From positions 2,294,001 to 2,358,000 of the forward strand of contig CAWHVG010000005.1 in assembly GCA_963832725.1 (NCBI GenBank): 64,000 nt of DNA, written 5' to 3'. This DNA comes from JAEZBP01 sp963832725. GTDB lineage: Bacteria > Myxococcota_A > Polyangia > Polyangiales > Sandaracinaceae. A program made the position numbers and the translations under genes. This document shows, one piece after another, positions 9,395-18,756 of the stretch (positions are counted from its first letter, which is position 1; the number at the start of each line of letters is the position of its first letter). The notes beneath the pieces were generated by a model. That model was not told the DNA's origin, searched no databases, and saw only the letters and a program-made list of their open reading frames with translations.

Positions 9395-11655
9395 CGAAGC
9401 GTCGTGCAAGTCGACGAAGATCACTTCGGCTCATGTGAGCCGCACAGCTATGGTTTATGTTCGGCAGTCTACATTGTTTCAGGTTGCAAACAACCACGAG
9501 AGCCAGAGGCGGCAGTATGGTTTGGTTGGTCTGGCCAGGGCCCTGGGGTTCGGCGGGGTCGAGGTCGTCGACGAAGACCTCGGCCGCTGAGGTTCGGGCC
9601 AGGTCGAAAGGCCCGGATTTCAGCGGCTCGTGGCCGCCGTGTGTCGAGGCGTGGTCGGCGCCATTCTCTGCCTGGAAGCCTCTCGGCTGGCACGCAACGG
9701 TCGCGAGTGGCACCGGCTGATCGAGCTCTGTGCTCTCTCGGATGTGGTTCTCATCGATCCCGACGGGGTGTACAATCCGCGGCAGACCAATGACCGGCTC
9801 CTCCTCGGACTAAAGGGCACCATGAGCGAGTTTGAGCTGTCACTGCTGCGCCAGCGAATCTCAGGAAGCCATGATAGCAAAGGCGCGCCGAGGGGAATAC
9901 CGTTTCCAGCTTCCGATCGGGCTTGTGTGGGGAGATTCCAACATCGAGCTGAAGCCCGACCGTCGAGTGCAGCGTGCTGTACGGCTCGTCTTCGAGAAGT
10001 TTGCCGAGCTCGGCAGCGCGCGGCAAGTTCTGCTTTGGTTCCAAACCAATAACCTGGAGCTCCCCGCGCGTCGCCGGTCAGCCGCTCGGACCGTCGAATG
10101 GCGTCGACCGGCATACCACCAAGTAGCCTCTGTTCTACGGAGCCCGCTATACGCAGGCGCGTACGTGTATGGACGCCGTACGTCGCGAACGGTGGTTGTA
10201 GATGGCCGTGCGTCCAAGACCGCCGGACATTCACGGCCGATGGACGAGTGGGCGGTGCTAATCCGCGACCATCATGCTGGATATATCTCCTGGGACGTAT
10301 TCGAAGCGAACTTGCGTGTGCTGGGAGATAATGCGCACATGAAGAAGCGTATGAACTCGAAGAGTGGGCGGGGCGGCCGTGCTCTTCTCAGCGGACTGAT
10401 GCGGTGCGCACGGTGCGGACGAAAATTGAACGTGCATTACGCAAAGTCGGCCGGGCATCGTTATCGGTGCCGCACCAATCACACTCTCGCGGGTGCGGAG
10501 CGGTGCATCGAGTTCGGAGGTCGGCCTCCCGACGAGGCGGTGGCGAACGCGGTGCTCGAGGCTGTGCATCCGACGGCAATCAAAGCGGCCCTCGACCTGG
10601 CCGAGCGCAGTCATGTCAATCGGCATCAGCTGAGCTCGCAGCTCGAGACGAAGTTGGAGGAGGCCAACTACCGGGCGGAGCTCGCTTGCCGCCGCTACGA
10701 GAGTGTCGATCCCGCCAACCGGCTGGTAGCGTCGGAGCTGGAGGCACGCTGGAACGAGGCGCTTTCGGAAGCTCGCGACGTTGCCGACGAACTGGAGCGA
10801 ATCAAGGAGGTGGAGAGTAAGCGCCAGACGCCCCCGCGTGAGGAGTTGCTCGTGCTGGCGGACAACTTGGCCGTCATCTGGACGGACGGGTCGACGGACA
10901 TGCGGCTGAAACAGCGCATTGTGCGAACCGTAGTGCGTGGAGATCGTCGTGGACATTGACGAGGCGAGCAGGGAGGTGATGCTCGTCATTCACTGGCACG
11001 GTGGCCAGCACACCGAGGTTCGTACGGCGAGGCGTGCGCGCTCGTCGCGGCACACGGATCTTGCCGCCATCGAGGTTCTCAAGCGGCTGGCCGGCCGGTT
11101 CGACGATGGCGCTGTGGCCTCGATGATGAACCGATTGGGTCTGCGCACCGGCGCGGGGAACACCTGGACTGCCGAGCGGGTGTACAGCGCCCGCGCGTCC
11201 AGGGACTGCCGGCGTACGATCCGGCGCAGGCGGGTGGCAACGCCACCGTGACGATCACCGAGGCCGCCAAGCGACTAGTACCTGCGCCCGGAAGTTCAAT
11301 CCGGGTTTCCTTGCCGCGACCGGCGACCGACCCGCAAGCTGGCGGTTGGGCGCCGGTCCTCGAATGTTGGTCGAGGGGGCAGCGCCCCCTCCCCCGCAAG
11401 CGGGGCCCCCACCCCACGCCGTACGACGAACCGAACTTCTGGTCCGTCGTACTAGGCGTCTCGCACCAGGCAATCCGAAGGCTGATCCGTGATGGTCTCC
11501 TGTCGGCGGCCCAGTGCACGCCACTGGCTCCATGGGAGATCGACGCGGGCGACTTGGAGCGGCCCGAGATTCGTGCGGCCCTCCGTCCTGGGCGCCGCAG
11601 ACGCCCGTCGCGGGCCCAGGACGGTTCGCAGAAGTCAATGTTTCCGGATGCTTAG
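9387..11655 (+). pseudogene. Large serine recombinase, interrupted and damaged
   Basis: Resolvase/invertase catalytic domain (AMVYVRQSTLFQVANNHESQ with the active-site Ser; EASRLARNGREWHRLIELC; LKGTMSEFELSLLRQR), then a recombinase domain (FVW-type IGLVWGDSNIELKPDRRVQ, SPLYAGAYVYGRR) and a zinc-ribbon (LMRCARCGRKLNVHYAKSAG). A long coiled segment follows, then a C-terminal helix-turn-helix that reads TITEAAKRL-GVSHQAIRRLIRDGLL once a 177-bp insertion is removed. Damage seen: in-frame TGA at 9588 where Ser is expected, an extra base at 9856-9860 (GATC read as GAATC), and frame changes near 10935 and 11205. With the CTAG element inserted in the DNA-binding domain as well, activity is unlikely if all these changes are real. 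Confidence 0.82.
11275..11455 (+). mobile_element. 181-bp CTAG-bounded palindromic element, in-frame in the recombinase
   Basis: Begins and ends with CTAG and has short inverted ends (CTAGTAC, nine variable bases, GAAGTTC at the left; the mirror at the right). The inside carries GC-rich hairpins (GGGGGCAGCGCCCCC) and a right-end stem GTACGACG...CGTCGTAC. Removing 177 bp and keeping one CTAG restores AAKRLGVSHQ in the recombinase, so CTAG is the target duplication. The 59 inserted codons are open. A second copy, with about a dozen differences in 181 bp, lies inverted at 63719-63899. Confidence 0.88.
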
Positions 11656-11684
11656 CAAGGAGGTGCACTATGAAGGAATCCGTA

Positions 11685-12059
11685 GGCAATCTGCTCGACC
11701 ACGGCCTCGGTCGTCTTCAGCTCGACGATGCTGAGCGCGCCCGGCTCCCAGACGACGCCCCGCACGTACCGCCGTAAGACCTGCAGCGCGAGCGCCATCC
11801 GCAGATCGAGCCGGTGCATGAAGTCGCTGACGTTCCCTTCCGGCACGGTCGCGACGAGATGAAAGTGCGTCGACATCACGGTCGCGACGTGGACCTCGAC
11901 GTCGAACTCCTCGGCGCAGATCGCCAGCAGGTACGTGAAGAGCTGATTGAGCTGGTGGTCGGGCCGCAGGAGAAAGCGGCGGCCTTCGATGCGCCGGCAG
12001 ATGGCGTAGATCGCCTTGGGCCGGATGAGGCGCGGGTGGGACATGCCTGGCGGCGTCAT
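11685..12059 (-). pseudogene. N-terminal half of the split Y1 (RAYT-like) transposase
   Basis: Starts at ATG 12059 (or 12044) with MTPPGMSHPRLIRPKAIYAI. It contains the characteristic VMSTHFHLVATVPE, where HFH is the HUH metal site of Y1 transposases, and runs to VVEQIAYG. Beyond this it enters the recombinase element and stops. It pairs with 8337-8882 to make a protein of about 308 residues, a normal length for this family. No frame errors are seen inside this half. See the C-terminal half for the junction evidence. Confidence 0.85.
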
Positions 12060-12179
12060 CACGAGCCGTTCCGCATCGGCCGCAAGCGATTCCGAGCACT
12101 TACGCATCGAGATCGGCGAAGGTGTCCGCCGATCCGCCGCCGATCCGCCGCTCGAGGCTCTCGCTTCCCTTCGACCTAT

Positions 12180-12260
12180 GTCGTCGGTGGAGCCGTCGCC
12201 GAGCTGACCGCGGTGGTTCTGGCCCCAGCAGAGCATGGCTCCGCCCGTCTGTGCGCTTGT
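12180..12260 (-). pseudogene. RCC1-repeat fragment
   Basis: About 27 residues reading GGAMLCWGQNHRGQLGDGST, an unmistakable RCC1 beta-propeller repeat signature (CWGxNxxGQLGDGS). It is isolated, has no further repeats on either side, and lies just upstream of the Y1 transposase half. This is the leftover of a larger secreted or lipoprotein RCC1 protein, a type common in myxobacteria. Confidence 0.5.
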
Positions 12261-12286
12261 GACCGCGTCGGTGCGCGCCGCGTCGG

Positions 12287-13054
12287 TCAGGCGATGCGGG
12301 CGCGGACGAAGGCCTCGTAGGCCTCCTTCATCGGCAGCTCGTGGTCGATGCGGAGCTGGCGGCGCGTCTTCTTCACCTTCCGACCGGTCCTCGGATCGGT
12401 GCCCTCCGACTCGACGGCCTCCCAGTAGGCGCCGATGCCGCGCCGCTGCCAGGTGGGCAGCTCGTTGAACTGGATGCCGTTCTGGAAGAGCAGCTCGTTC
12501 CGCTCGGCCACCGACACGCCCTGCAGCTCGCGGGTGGCCTCGGCGTCGCTCTTGCCCTGGCGGCGGAGCAGCCAGTAGCAGTGCCCGTTGAGCGCGTTCC
12601 GATGCGCGTCCTCCTGCCGCCAGCGGAAGTAGTCGACCACGTCGTCCTCGCGAGGGAGCTGCGAGATACGGCAGTCGAACGCGCCCGGCGCACCGAGGGC
12701 GAGCGAGAACGCGGCGCTGGCCTCGCCGGCGAGGACCGAGTTCAGCTTGCGGAGCTTGCGGCCGAAGAGGCTCTCGTCGCGGCGGAAGAGGAGCGAGATC
12801 TCGTCGCTCTGCGTGTAGCCGTAGGTCACGCTGAAGCCGGCGGTGATGACCCGCTCGAGCGCCGCCAGCATGCAGTCGCGGAAGCGCGTGTCGTAGGGCG
12901 CCTCGAGCTCGTGGGCCACCCGGGTGAGGTGCGAGAACGAGCGGCCGTCGATCCGGGCGACCATGTGGATCCCGGGCAGCACGCAGTGATCGTGCGCCGT
13001 CTCGAAGACGCGCATCCGCCGGTCGAGCTCTTCGAACTTCACGGGCCGGAGCAT
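12287..13054 (-). CDS. Thg1-like tRNA(His) guanylyltransferase / 3'-5' polymerase
   Basis: Member of the Thg1 superfamily, which adds nucleotides to RNA 5' ends in the 3'-to-5' direction, the reverse of normal polymerases. The start at 13054 (MLRPVKFEELDRRMRVFE) gives 255 residues, the usual size. The two-metal carboxylates are visible in MVARIDGRSFSHL (near residue 35) and YTQSDEISLLF (near residue 82). The nucleotide-binding basic segment FRRDESLFGRKLRKLNSVLAG and the C-terminal ARNELLFQNGIQFNELPTWQ-type region (here AERNELLFQNGIQF) follow. Eukaryotic Thg1 adds G-1 to tRNA-His; bacterial members (TLPs) mainly repair truncated tRNA 5' ends, so that role is likelier. No frame error is seen. 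It is divergent from the gene at 13144. Confidence 0.9.
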   Translation of the reverse strand: MLRPVKFEELDRRMRVFETAHDHCVLPGIHMVARIDGRSFSHLTRVAHELEAPYDTRFRDCMLAALERVITAGFSVTYGYTQSDEISLLFRRDESLFGRKLRKLNSVLAGEASAAFSLALGAPGAFDCRISQLPREDDVVDYFRWRQEDAHRNALNGHCYWLLRRQGKSDAEATRELQGVSVAERNELLFQNGIQFNELPTWQRRGIGAYWEAVESEGTDPRTGRKVKKTRRQLRIDHELPMKEAYEAFVRARIA

Positions 13055-13143
13055 AGCCCGCCGACCTCGGGGAGGCGCATGCGCTGCCAGGCAGGTGTAG
13101 GGGAAACGCATGACCATGGACGGGGACGCGAACGTGCGGCATC

Positions 13144-13614
13144 TTGCAGATCGTGCGCATCCGATTCGTCGAAGATCACCTCCCGCTCCTCGTCGTGCTC
13201 TCGCCGATGGACGGCTTCGACGAGGAGTCGATCCGCGAGATGGACGCCGAGTACGAGCGGCTGTGGGCGCGGCGGGAGAAGTACGCCGTGATCTCGCACT
13301 CGCCGAAAAACGCGCAGGCGACGGGGGCACGGGGCCGGAAGCTGATCGCCGATTGGGCGAACCGGCCGCGCGTACGGGACATGTCGAAGGCATACTGCAT
13401 CGGCTCCGCGACGACGGTGGAGAACACCATCGCGCGCGGCGCCTTGACGGCGGTGCTCTGGCTCTGGACGCCCGCGGCCCCGCACCAGGTGGCGTCGACG
13501 CCGGAAGAGGCGGTCGACTGGTGCATCGCGCAGCTCGGCAAGACGGGCGTGCCGATCCCCGAGGCGAAGGAGACGTTTCGCGCCAAGGTGCTGGACACGC
13601 TCCGGCAAGCCTGA
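13144..13614 (+). CDS. Hypothetical protein, possibly STAS/SpoIIAA-like (156 aa)
   Basis: Starts at TTG 13144 (MQIVRIRFVEDHLPLLVVLS); no ATG is available nearby. Alternating beta and alpha segments (PLLVVLSPMDGFDEESIREM, YAVISHSPKN, LTAVLWLWTP) and a conserved-looking tail PEEAVDWCIAQLGKTG are seen. The pattern recalls SpoIIAA-like or STAS-fold proteins that are frequent single genes in myxobacteria, but no definite signature is present. It is transcribed divergently from the Thg1-like gene, 89 bp apart, so the two may share a regulatory region. Confidence 0.6.
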   Translation: MQIVRIRFVEDHLPLLVVLSPMDGFDEESIREMDAEYERLWARREKYAVISHSPKNAQATGARGRKLIADWANRPRVRDMSKAYCIGSATTVENTIARGALTAVLWLWTPAAPHQVASTPEEAVDWCIAQLGKTGVPIPEAKETFRAKVLDTLRQA

Positions 13615-14168
13615 AGTCGAGTGAGTCAGCCTGCGCGCGATTCCCGGGCTCGGTCGACCGCCCGTCGCGGCGTCCGCTCCGGCAGGCCTGACGCCGAGCG
13701 AGCCGACCTGCCAGCGATTCCCGGGCTAGGCGCGCCCGTCGCAGGCCCCGAGGTGAGGTCTGTCGACTCTATCCCCTGCACTCGCATCTGGGGGATGTCG
13801 TCCCCACCTGGGGCGCGTACGACGGCGAATCTCATCGGCGCGATTCTTGATAAGTGCGGTGGAGTGGACCCAGCTCGCCATCCTGTTTCTTCTGCCACCG
13901 CCGGGAACGACGCGCGCCGCTCGCCGGACGAGCCGAGGCGGGTCCACCGAGGCGGCTCGGTGGCGCGCGGCCGACAGGACAGCTTCGGGACGCGTCCGGG
14001 CGACGGCTCGACGCAATCTCGCGGACGGTCGACTCGGTCGCGCGGACACCTCCTCGCCGAGGTCGCGGGGGGTCCCGGGGCGCCCACGCCCACTCCGACA
14101 GTTTCGGACCGAGCATCGCGCTCGGGCCCGATGAACCATCGACGCGAGGCGTCGACCGAGGTGAAGGC
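13615..14168 (+). other. Intergenic region upstream of the vgrG cluster
   Basis: 554 bp without a convincing gene. It contains two imperfect direct copies of a segment around GCGATTCCCGGGCT (about 13638-13652 and 13712-13726), each followed by a GTCG-rich stretch. The promoter of the vgrG cluster should lie in its right part; I see no confident -35/-10 pair. Confidence 0.5.
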
Positions 14169-16176
14169 ATGAATCAAGTCGAGGCGATGTTCCACGCGGA
14201 TGCGACGCCCAGCATCACCTGGAACGTGTTGGGCGCCACCGTCAGCACCGCGCTGAACGAGCCTTACCTCATCCGGCTCGAGCTCGAGTCGGAGCTGCAG
14301 GACGCTGATCCGCTGGCGCTCCTGGGCAGCGCGAGCTCGCTCTCGCTGCGGCGGGACTTCACCGAGAACGTCTACGGCGGGATCGTCTCTTCGGTGCAGG
14401 TGCACCACCACCACGGACACACCATCCGCGCGTCGGCGGTGGTCGAGCCTGCCCTGGCCGCGCTCCGCCACGGTCGCGACACGCGCATCTTCCAGGAGAA
14501 GACCGCCCCCACCGTGCTCCAGGAGGTGCTGACCGAGGCGCTCTCCCCCTACGGCCGCGACGTCCAGGTCGACGTGATGCGCTCGTACCCGGAGCGCGAG
14601 TACACGGTCCAGTACCAGGAGAGCAACTTCGACTTCGTCCATCGGCTGATGGAGGAGGAAGGCATCATCTATTACTTCGACCCCGGCGAGGACGGGATCG
14701 AGAAGATGGTCCTCATCGACGCGCCCCAGCAGCACCCGGTCATCGAAGAGGGGCCGATGCTCGAGTACTCGAGCGTGCAGGGCGACGCCGGCCTCATGGA
14801 CCAGGAGTACGTCCGCCAGTTCGAGCCGCTCTCCGCCGTCACCGGCACCGAGGTCTCCACTCGCCACTTCGACTGGACCCACCCGCTGGTCAAGGTCGAG
14901 GGCAACGCGGCCGGCGCCCGCCAGGGCGAGGCGCCCGACGGATTCCTCGGCCGGCCCCAAGCGCGAGTCCTACGAGCACGACGAGCAGCTCACGCTCCAC
15001 CAGTACTCGCTCGCCTACCGCGCCTACGACGTCACCGACCAGCAGCAGGTCCGTCGCGACCGCCAGTCGCGCGACACCCTCACCTTCCGCGCCGACAGCT
15101 CCGTCAGCAAGATCCGCGCGGGCGCACGCTTCGAGCTCAACGGGCATCCCACCGTCGGCCTCAACGCCGCCTACGTCGTCGTCAACGCCGTCCACCACGT
15201 CGGCACCCACATGGCGCAGGGGGGAGGCGGCGAGTCGCGCTCCCACTACACCAACCGCTTCGTCGCCGTGCAGGCCGAGGTGCCCTACCGACCGCGCCGC
15301 GTCCACGCGAGGCCGCGGGTGCACGGCATCCAGACGGCGCTCGTGACGGGCCCGGCGGGCGAGGAGATCCACACCGACGAGCACGGCCGCGTGAAGGTCC
15401 AGTTCCACTGGGATCGCGTCGGCCAGATGGACGAGCGCACCACCTGCTGGATCCGCTGCATGCAGAGCTGGTCCGGCAAGGGATGGGGCGCCTGGGTCCT
15501 GCCCCGCGTCGGCATGGAGGTCGTCGTCTCCTTCATCGACGGAAACCTCGACCGCCCGCTGGTGACAGGCTGCGTCTACAACGGCGACAACCCGAACCCC
15601 TACGAGCTGCCGGCCAAGAAGATGGTCAGCACCTTCAAGACCAACTCCTATCCGCACGGAGACGGATACAACGAGCTTCGCTTCGACGACACGAAGCACG
15701 CAGAAGAGATCTGGATGCACGGTGAGAAGGACTGGAACACCGTCATCGAGCACGATCTCACCCGCGACGTCCGCCACGACGAGACCCAGCACGTCACCCA
15801 CGACCGCACCCGCACCGTCGGCCACGACGAGCAGGTCACCGTCCAGCACGACCGCACCAAGACGGTCGACAAGAACGAGACCCTCGTCGTGGGCGTGAAC
15901 CGAAGCCGCATGGTCGGCGCCAACGAGACGGTGGCCGTCGGCGCCAACCAGAACCTCTCGGTGGTGGCGAACCAGGAGACCAACGTCGGCTCGAACCGCA
16001 CGGTGAACGTGGGTATCCACCATCTGTTGACGGCCGGAGAGACCCTCGAGCTCCGCTGTGGGAGCTCGCGCCTCTTGATGGAGAAGGACGGAAAGATCAC
16101 CATCGAGGGAACCGAGTTCCACTTCGGTGCTTCTGGTGAGGTGTGGGTCGCGGGCTCGATCATCAACCTGAACTGA
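14169..16176 (+). CDS. vgrG: Type VI secretion tip protein VgrG
   Basis: Trimeric spike protein that caps the Hcp tube and carries effectors. The N-terminal gp27-like barrel begins MNQVEAMFHADATPSITWNV and includes the YTVQYQESNFDFVHRLMEEE signature near residue 145. The gp5 OB-fold segment VKVQFHWDR is present, as are WVLPRVGMEVVVSFIDGNLDRPLVTG and the C-terminal beta-helix with VGANE / VGSNR type repeats ending WVAGSIINLN. One extra base at 14941-14945 (GATCC read as GATTCC) breaks the frame between EAPDG and AGPKRESYEH; without it the gene is exactly 669 codons. It is the first gene of a three-gene spike/adaptor/effector set. No sheath or baseplate genes lie in the window, so this is a stand-alone vgrG island. 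Confidence 0.94.
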
Positions 16177-16316
16177 CCGTCCTTCGCGATACGGTGGCCG
16201 CGCGCGCTGCTCGTCGGCGCCTGCGCGGGCCCCGAGCACAACCCTACGTCACCTTCTCGCTGCGAGGCCGGGCGCACGCGCTGCGCTGCGCCGCCCCGAG
16301 CTGAACGGGTACGCCG

Positions 16317-17351
16317 ATGCAGTTCTCGAACTACACGCCGTTCTCCCCCCTGGTCTTCTCGAGTGAAGACGTCGACCGCCGCCTTCACCACGTGATCGTG
16401 CTCCGCGGCACCTTCGCCATCGAACCGGATCGCCCGCTGCGGCCGCTCGTCGAGCAGGAGCCGGTGGTGCTGACGGATCGCTACCGCGGAGAGATCGGAC
16501 GCTCGAGCCTCGTGCTCGAGAGCGACCTCGCCCCCTTCAAGCCGCGCACCGATATCACGATCGAGGCGACGGCCTACGCACCGGGCGGGCGACCGCAGCC
16601 GAGCTGGCTCGTCCGCGCGCAGGTGGGCCGCCTCGAAAAGATCCTCCGCGTGACCGGGCCCCGACGCTTCCGCCATGGTTCCGAAGGTTGGCTCCTGGAC
16701 GAACCGGAGCCCTGCCTCGAAGTCCCGCTGACGTACGAGCTGGCGTTCGGCGGCGCTCAGCGGGTGGACGACGTCGAGCACGTCGACGAGCGAAACCCGG
16801 TCGGTCGCGGCTGGATCCACGACGCGTCCGCCCTCGAGCAGGACGAGCTCCCCGGACCGCAGATCGAGGCGCCCGACGCACCGATCGAAGCGCTCGGCGG
16901 CGACTACCGGCCTGAAGGGCTGGGACCGATCGCCCGCGCTTGGCTGCCCCGGCGCGCGCTAGCGGGGACCTACGACGAGCGATGGCAGAAAGAGCGCCAT
17001 CCGGCGCTGCCCCTGGACTTCGACTTCGCGCACTACAACGCCGCGCACCCCGATCTCGTCTACGACGGATATCTCCGGGGCGATGAGGTGGTGACGCTCG
17101 ACGCGCTCGACCCCGACGGCTCGCTGCACTTCACCCTGCCGGCGTTCGAGGTGGAAGTCCGCCTCGAAGAAGTGGGCGGCGACGCGACGAGCGTGCGCTG
17201 CGAGCTCGACACGCTGCACATCGACGTGGCGGCGCGGCGCGCGAGCCTGACGTGGCGGGCTCGGGCTCCGCGGATCTCGGGACCCCTGGCGGAGGTCGAG
17301 GCGACGATGAGCGCGCCGGATGGTGTGCTGCTGGAGGACGAGGATGGCTGA
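16317..17351 (+). CDS. DUF2169 protein, type VI secretion adaptor
   Basis: 344 residues starting MQFSNYTPFSPLVFSSEDVD. It has the DUF2169 landmarks: an N-terminal VIVLRGTFAIEP, the middle VPLTYELAFGG, NPVGRGW, and the C-terminal LPLDFDFAHYNAAHPDLVYD block. DUF2169 proteins are encoded next to vgrG and PAAR genes and act as adaptors that load a cognate effector onto VgrG (family knowledge). The stop overlaps the start of the next gene (ATGGCTGA), implying coupled expression with the effector it presumably serves. No frame errors seen. Confidence 0.9.
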   Translation: MQFSNYTPFSPLVFSSEDVDRRLHHVIVLRGTFAIEPDRPLRPLVEQEPVVLTDRYRGEIGRSSLVLESDLAPFKPRTDITIEATAYAPGGRPQPSWLVRAQVGRLEKILRVTGPRRFRHGSEGWLLDEPEPCLEVPLTYELAFGGAQRVDDVEHVDERNPVGRGWIHDASALEQDELPGPQIEAPDAPIEALGGDYRPEGLGPIARAWLPRRALAGTYDERWQKERHPALPLDFDFAHYNAAHPDLVYDGYLRGDEVVTLDALDPDGSLHFTLPAFEVEVRLEEVGGDATSVRCELDTLHIDVAARRASLTWRARAPRISGPLAEVEATMSAPDGVLLEDEDG

Positions 17352-18504
17352 CAAGGAAGGCTCCCGCGACACGTCGAAGTCGGTCGTGGTGTCGTCGACC
17401 CCGGACGTCTGTCTGACGCCGATGGGGAGCGCCATGGTGCCGGTTCCCTACTCGATCGTCGGCAACTTCTCGGACGCGATGAGGACCACGCAGACGGTCA
17501 AGTTCACCGACCAGCAGGCATTCAACTTCGCCTCGCGCCTGAACCGCGTCTCGGGCGACGAAGCCGGAGCCGGGGGCGGCGTGTCGTCGGGCGTCAACGT
17601 CGGGTACTGCAAGCCGCTCGAGCACTCCCCCACCGTGAAGGCGCAAGACCAGTTCGTGCTCCGCCACGACGACAAGATGTTCATGAACTGCAGCGGCCCA
17701 GATGGCAGCAGCAACACGATCGGCAACATCGTCTACATGGCCGTCACCCACAACGCCTGCGTAATGCCGAGCGGCCAGGTCAAGAAGAAGAAAGAGAAGA
17801 AGGGCAGCCACGCCAAGCTCACCGACTCCGACTACGAACGCGCCGCGAAGAAGCTTGGCGTGGACAAGAACGCGGTGAAGACCGTCGCACAGGTCGAAAC
17901 GTCGGGAGACGGGTTCCTCTCCAACGGGCACCCCAAAGTGCTATTCGAGGGCCACTACTTCCACCGCCTCACGGGCGGCCAGTTCGACGCCACGAACCCA
18001 ACAATCTCGTACCCCCACTGGACCAGCAAATACTACGAGGGCGGCCTGGGGGAGGTCACGGACCGCCTCGACGTGGCCGAGCAGCTCGACCACACGGCGG
18101 CGCTGGAGTCAGCCTCGTGGGGGAAGTTCCAGATCATGGGCGAGAACTACAAGCAGGCGGGATTTTCGAACGTGGACGACTTCGTGTCGGCCATGAACGA
18201 CAACGAAGGGAAGCAGCTCGACGCGTTCACCAACTACATCATGAACGACAAGCGAACGTTCAACGGCAAGACGATGGCGCAGGCGTTGAAGGACAAAGAC
18301 TGGAAGACGTTCGCACGGCTGTACAACGGCAAGGGCTACAAGAAGAACAAGTACGACACCAAGTTGAAGCACGCTTACGGCAAGCTCCAGAAAGAAGGGG
18401 TCGCGGTCACCGCGCTGCCGAAGCACCCGCCGCTCCCGAAGCCGAGGCCCAAGCTGGCGCCCGATCACGTGCCGATCCCGAGGCCGAGACCGACCGGCCA
18501 CTGA
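17344..18504 (+). CDS. PAAR-like (DUF4150) protein fused to an N-acetylmuramidase effector domain
   Basis: The N-terminal 140 residues are a DUF4150 PAAR-like spike tip (PDVCLTPMGSAMVPVPYSIV; KFTDQQAFNFASRLNRVSGD; VNVGYCKPLEH). A Lys-rich hinge (KKKKEKKG) follows, then a domain with KTVAQVETSGDGFLSNGHPK, VLFEGHYFHRLTGG and ESASWGKFQIMGENYKQAGF. That is the N-acetylmuramidase (DUF3380) pattern; the Glu in VETSG is the probable catalytic acid. It ends in a Pro-Arg-Pro tail. The likely role is a type VI secreted peptidoglycan hydrolase delivered on VgrG through the DUF2169 adaptor. The start ATG 17344 overlaps the upstream stop. No immunity gene is evident in the 252 bp that follow. Confidence 0.9.
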   Translation: MADKEGSRDTSKSVVVSSTPDVCLTPMGSAMVPVPYSIVGNFSDAMRTTQTVKFTDQQAFNFASRLNRVSGDEAGAGGGVSSGVNVGYCKPLEHSPTVKAQDQFVLRHDDKMFMNCSGPDGSSNTIGNIVYMAVTHNACVMPSGQVKKKKEKKGSHAKLTDSDYERAAKKLGVDKNAVKTVAQVETSGDGFLSNGHPKVLFEGHYFHRLTGGQFDATNPTISYPHWTSKYYEGGLGEVTDRLDVAEQLDHTAALESASWGKFQIMGENYKQAGFSNVDDFVSAMNDNEGKQLDAFTNYIMNDKRTFNGKTMAQALKDKDWKTFARLYNGKGYKKNKYDTKLKHAYGKLQKEGVAVTALPKHPPLPKPRPKLAPDHVPIPRPRPTGH

Positions 18505-18756
18505 GACGCGGCGCCTCGCCTCTCGCGGCGCGAGCACGGTGGCCGTACTCGCGCTCCGGCCCGGCGGGGGACGGGCTCTCCATCGCGCCGGCCCGTCGAG
18601 GGCGCCGTCGGCTCGCCGCGGCGGACCGCGCCGTCGCCGGTGCTCGTCCGGTCGTGCGCCGACCCGGCCGAGAGACGGCCGCGTTTCACCACGTTCCAAC
18701 GTTCCATCCGGAGCGCCCGCGCCGACGATGGCACGGACGTCGCTTTGTCGGGGCGC

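Larger units (their letters stand above)
8883..11684 (+). mobile_element. Serine-recombinase element inserted in a transposase gene
   Basis: About 2.8 kb of DNA lies between the two halves of the Y1 transposase gene, flanked by CGTA on each side (8879-8882, 11681-11684). It carries three plus-strand frames: two small passengers and a large serine recombinase. The perfectly restored reading frame of the target gene after removal marks the boundaries to within the CGTA core. The crossover presumably occurs inside CGTA, since large serine recombinases exchange at a central dinucleotide (family knowledge). The element itself is interrupted by a 181-bp CTAG-bounded insert. Confidence 0.82.

Noticed and set aside
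13626..14960. 444-codon minus-strand frame
   Set aside because: Mostly antisense to the certain vgrG coding sequence; typical mirror frame in very GC-rich DNA.
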